Assembly (NCBI GenBank): GCA_900557355.1
Contig: USSR01000398.1
Location: 1-6,506 of the forward strand
Origin: an uncultured Bacteroides sp.
GTDB lineage: Bacteria; Bacteroidota; Bacteroidia; Bacteroidales; Bacteroidaceae
DNA length: 6,506 nt
Direction: 5' to 3'
Part shown: positions 5,451 through 6,506 of the stretch, one piece after another
Position numbering within the stretch: position 1 is the stretch's first letter
How the letters are laid out: each line of letters starts with the position of its first letter
Program-made: the position numbers and the translations under genes
Notes under the pieces: model-generated
Database searches by the model: none
What the model was told of the DNA's origin: nothing
The model's input: the letters and a program-made list of their open reading frames with translations, nothing else

Positions 5451-6194
5451 ATGAAACAATTGACAGAAATGTCCGATGAAGAGTTAGGAACATTGTTTCC
5501 CATCATCTTGACTGAGCATAAGAAAGACTGGGCTAAATTATACGATCAGGAAGAAAGAATACTTTACGATACTATTGGCAAAAACATCTACCGCATTGAC
5601 CATATAGGAAGTACTGCCGTCGAACAACTAATCGCAAAGCCAACCATAGACATATTATTAGAAATCAATGGTGAAACCAACACCAACGAATTAATCAAAA
5701 GTCTGGAGAGCATAGGTTATATTTATTCTCCACAGCCTCAAAAAACTGCCCCGCACATGATGTTCATGAAAGGATATACCCTACAGGGGTTTCAGGGACA
5801 GGCTTATCATATCCACGTAAGATATGCCGGACATTGGGATGAGCCTGTTTTCTGCCACTACCTCCAAACTCACCCGGATGTAGCTCATGATTACGGAGAA
5901 CTCAAGAAGAAATTAAAAGAGAAGTACGAGCATGACAGAGAGGCATATACGGAAGGGAAAACAGAGTTCATCAGGCACATCGTTCAATTGGCAAAAATGC
6001 TACCCAAAGAGAAGAAAAGTGTATCTGCTGAAAAAGAAAAATACGGAAATGCTTATCTGCCCTGGGAAGAAAAAGCTGATAACTATTTGACAACATTATA
6101 CAATCAAGGAAAAACAATTGCGGAACTATCTGATATTTTCGAACGGGGAAAAGGGGCTATCCGCTCACGATTAAAACATTTGGAACTTATATGA
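5451..6194 (+). CDS. GrpB-family nucleotidyltransferase-fold protein with C-terminal helix-turn-helix
   Basis: Read from the ATG at 5451 the protein has 247 residues. The GrpB domain (about 1-185) opens MKQLTEMSDEELGTLFPIIL, as Bacteroidetes GrpB proteins typically do. It has RIDHIGSTAVEQLIAKPTID (48-67), the GS-type loop and following Asp of the nucleotidyltransferase fold, then YHIHVR (119-124). The family's closing signature is HYLQTHPDVAHDYGELKKKL (136-155) with EAYTEGKTEFI. GrpB activity is poorly defined; the fold suggests nucleotide or CoA-type substrates. After a charged linker (about 186-201), residues 202-247 add a module reading LPWEEKADNYLTTLYNQGKT, then ELSDIF and GAIRSRLKHLELI, a helix-turn-helix-like tail seen on assorted Bacteroidetes proteins. 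The frame is open upstream to an ATG at 5337, but those 38 residues are basic and low-complexity and overlap a hairpin, so 5451 is preferred. The stop overlaps the next start by ATGA. Confidence 0.85.
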   Translation: MKQLTEMSDEELGTLFPIILTEHKKDWAKLYDQEERILYDTIGKNIYRIDHIGSTAVEQLIAKPTIDILLEINGETNTNELIKSLESIGYIYSPQPQKTAPHMMFMKGYTLQGFQGQAYHIHVRYAGHWDEPVFCHYLQTHPDVAHDYGELKKKLKEKYEHDREAYTEGKTEFIRHIVQLAKMLPKEKKSVSAEKEKYGNAYLPWEEKADNYLTTLYNQGKTIAELSDIFERGKGAIRSRLKHLELI

Positions 6195-6506
6195 AACACT
6201 CCCGCATCGAAAAGGAAAAGCAAACCGTAGAACAGATGATTCGCCTCTACTGCCGGAAGAAAGAGGGGAACGGAACACTGTGCCCGCAATGCAGGGAATT
6301 GTTGGAGTATGCGCAGACACGGCTTTCACGTTGTCCGTTCGGAGACGGGAAATCAACTTGCCGGATTTGTACCGTGCATTGCTATAAGCCGGAAATGAGA
6401 GAACGGATGAGAGTAGTGATGAGATGGGCGGGACCGAGAATGTTGTTCTATCATCCGGTGGCGGCTATCCGACATTTGTGGCAGGGAAATATTAGGAAGA
6501 GATATC
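6191..6506 (+). CDS. YgbA-like nitrous-oxide-stimulated promoter (NOSP) family protein, 3' end cut by window
   Basis: The ATG at 6191 overlaps the GrpB stop (ATGA), and the frame is open for 105 codons to the window end. The pattern matches the small family named after a nitrous-oxide-stimulated promoter, which includes E. coli YgbA: CRKKEGNGTLCPQCRELLEY (21-40), RLSRCPFGDGKSTCRICTVHC (44-64, with C48, C57, C60, C64), then VMRWAGPRMLFYHPVAAIRHL (76-96). Seven cysteines (21, 31, 34, 48, 57, 60, 64) suggest binding of zinc or another metal. In E. coli ygbA is induced by nitric oxide; the biochemical role here is unknown. Family members are roughly this long, so probably only a few residues are missing. 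The overlap implies translation coupled to the GrpB gene. Confidence 0.85.
   Translation, partial: MKHSRIEKEKQTVEQMIRLYCRKKEGNGTLCPQCRELLEYAQTRLSRCPFGDGKSTCRICTVHCYKPEMRERMRVVMRWAGPRMLFYHPVAAIRHLWQGNIRKRY

Overview
The window looks like chromosomal DNA from a Bacteroidales bacterium, most likely Bacteroides or a close relative. Three things point there. Several intergenic regions carry perfect matches to the Bacteroides sigma-factor -7 element TAnnTTTG. Starts are preceded by A/T-rich leaders with no Shine-Dalgarno motif. The gene families (DUF3575 outer-membrane proteins, membrane-anchored TPR/AraC regulators) are typical of the group. Family assignments come from recognising sequences by eye; no search was run.

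Left block, minus strand (1-3158). A signal-peptide-bearing TPR sensor with one membrane span and a cytoplasmic AraC-type DNA-binding domain (3158-1407) ends at a strong intrinsic terminator. Downstream, a short intergenic region holds a 16-bp perfect direct repeat with a 21-bp period, which is the spacing AraC-family proteins favour. A small single-span membrane protein (1209-991) follows, and its stop overlaps the start of an OmpA-like/DUF3575 envelope protein (994 to beyond the left edge). In Bacteroides, DUF3575 proteins often head fimbrial (Mfa/Fim-type) operons. This block may therefore be a regulator with its cell-surface target operon, but no fimbrillin gene is visible.

Divergent promoter region (3159-3307). 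Two opposed TAnnTTTG promoters flank a 13-bp palindrome. One serves the regulator and the other serves the acetyltransferase genes on the plus strand.

Right block, plus strand (3308-6506). Two acetyltransferase genes sit 1 bp apart; the second carries a C-terminal YoaP-type thioredoxin-like domain. Next is an apparently broken gene (4539-4992) whose two halves lie in different frames and resemble the ends of a kinase-like mobile-element protein. It is followed by a 90-residue zinc-ribbon protein, an intergenic array of four TTGCCA-like hexamers at exact 11-bp intervals, a GrpB-family nucleotidyltransferase-fold protein with an added C-terminal helix-turn-helix, and a YgbA-like (nitrous-oxide-stimulated promoter family) cysteine-rich protein overlapping it by ATGA and running off the right edge. 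These are small accessory or stress-type genes with no obvious single pathway. No rRNA, tRNA, CRISPR array or insertion sequence was seen.
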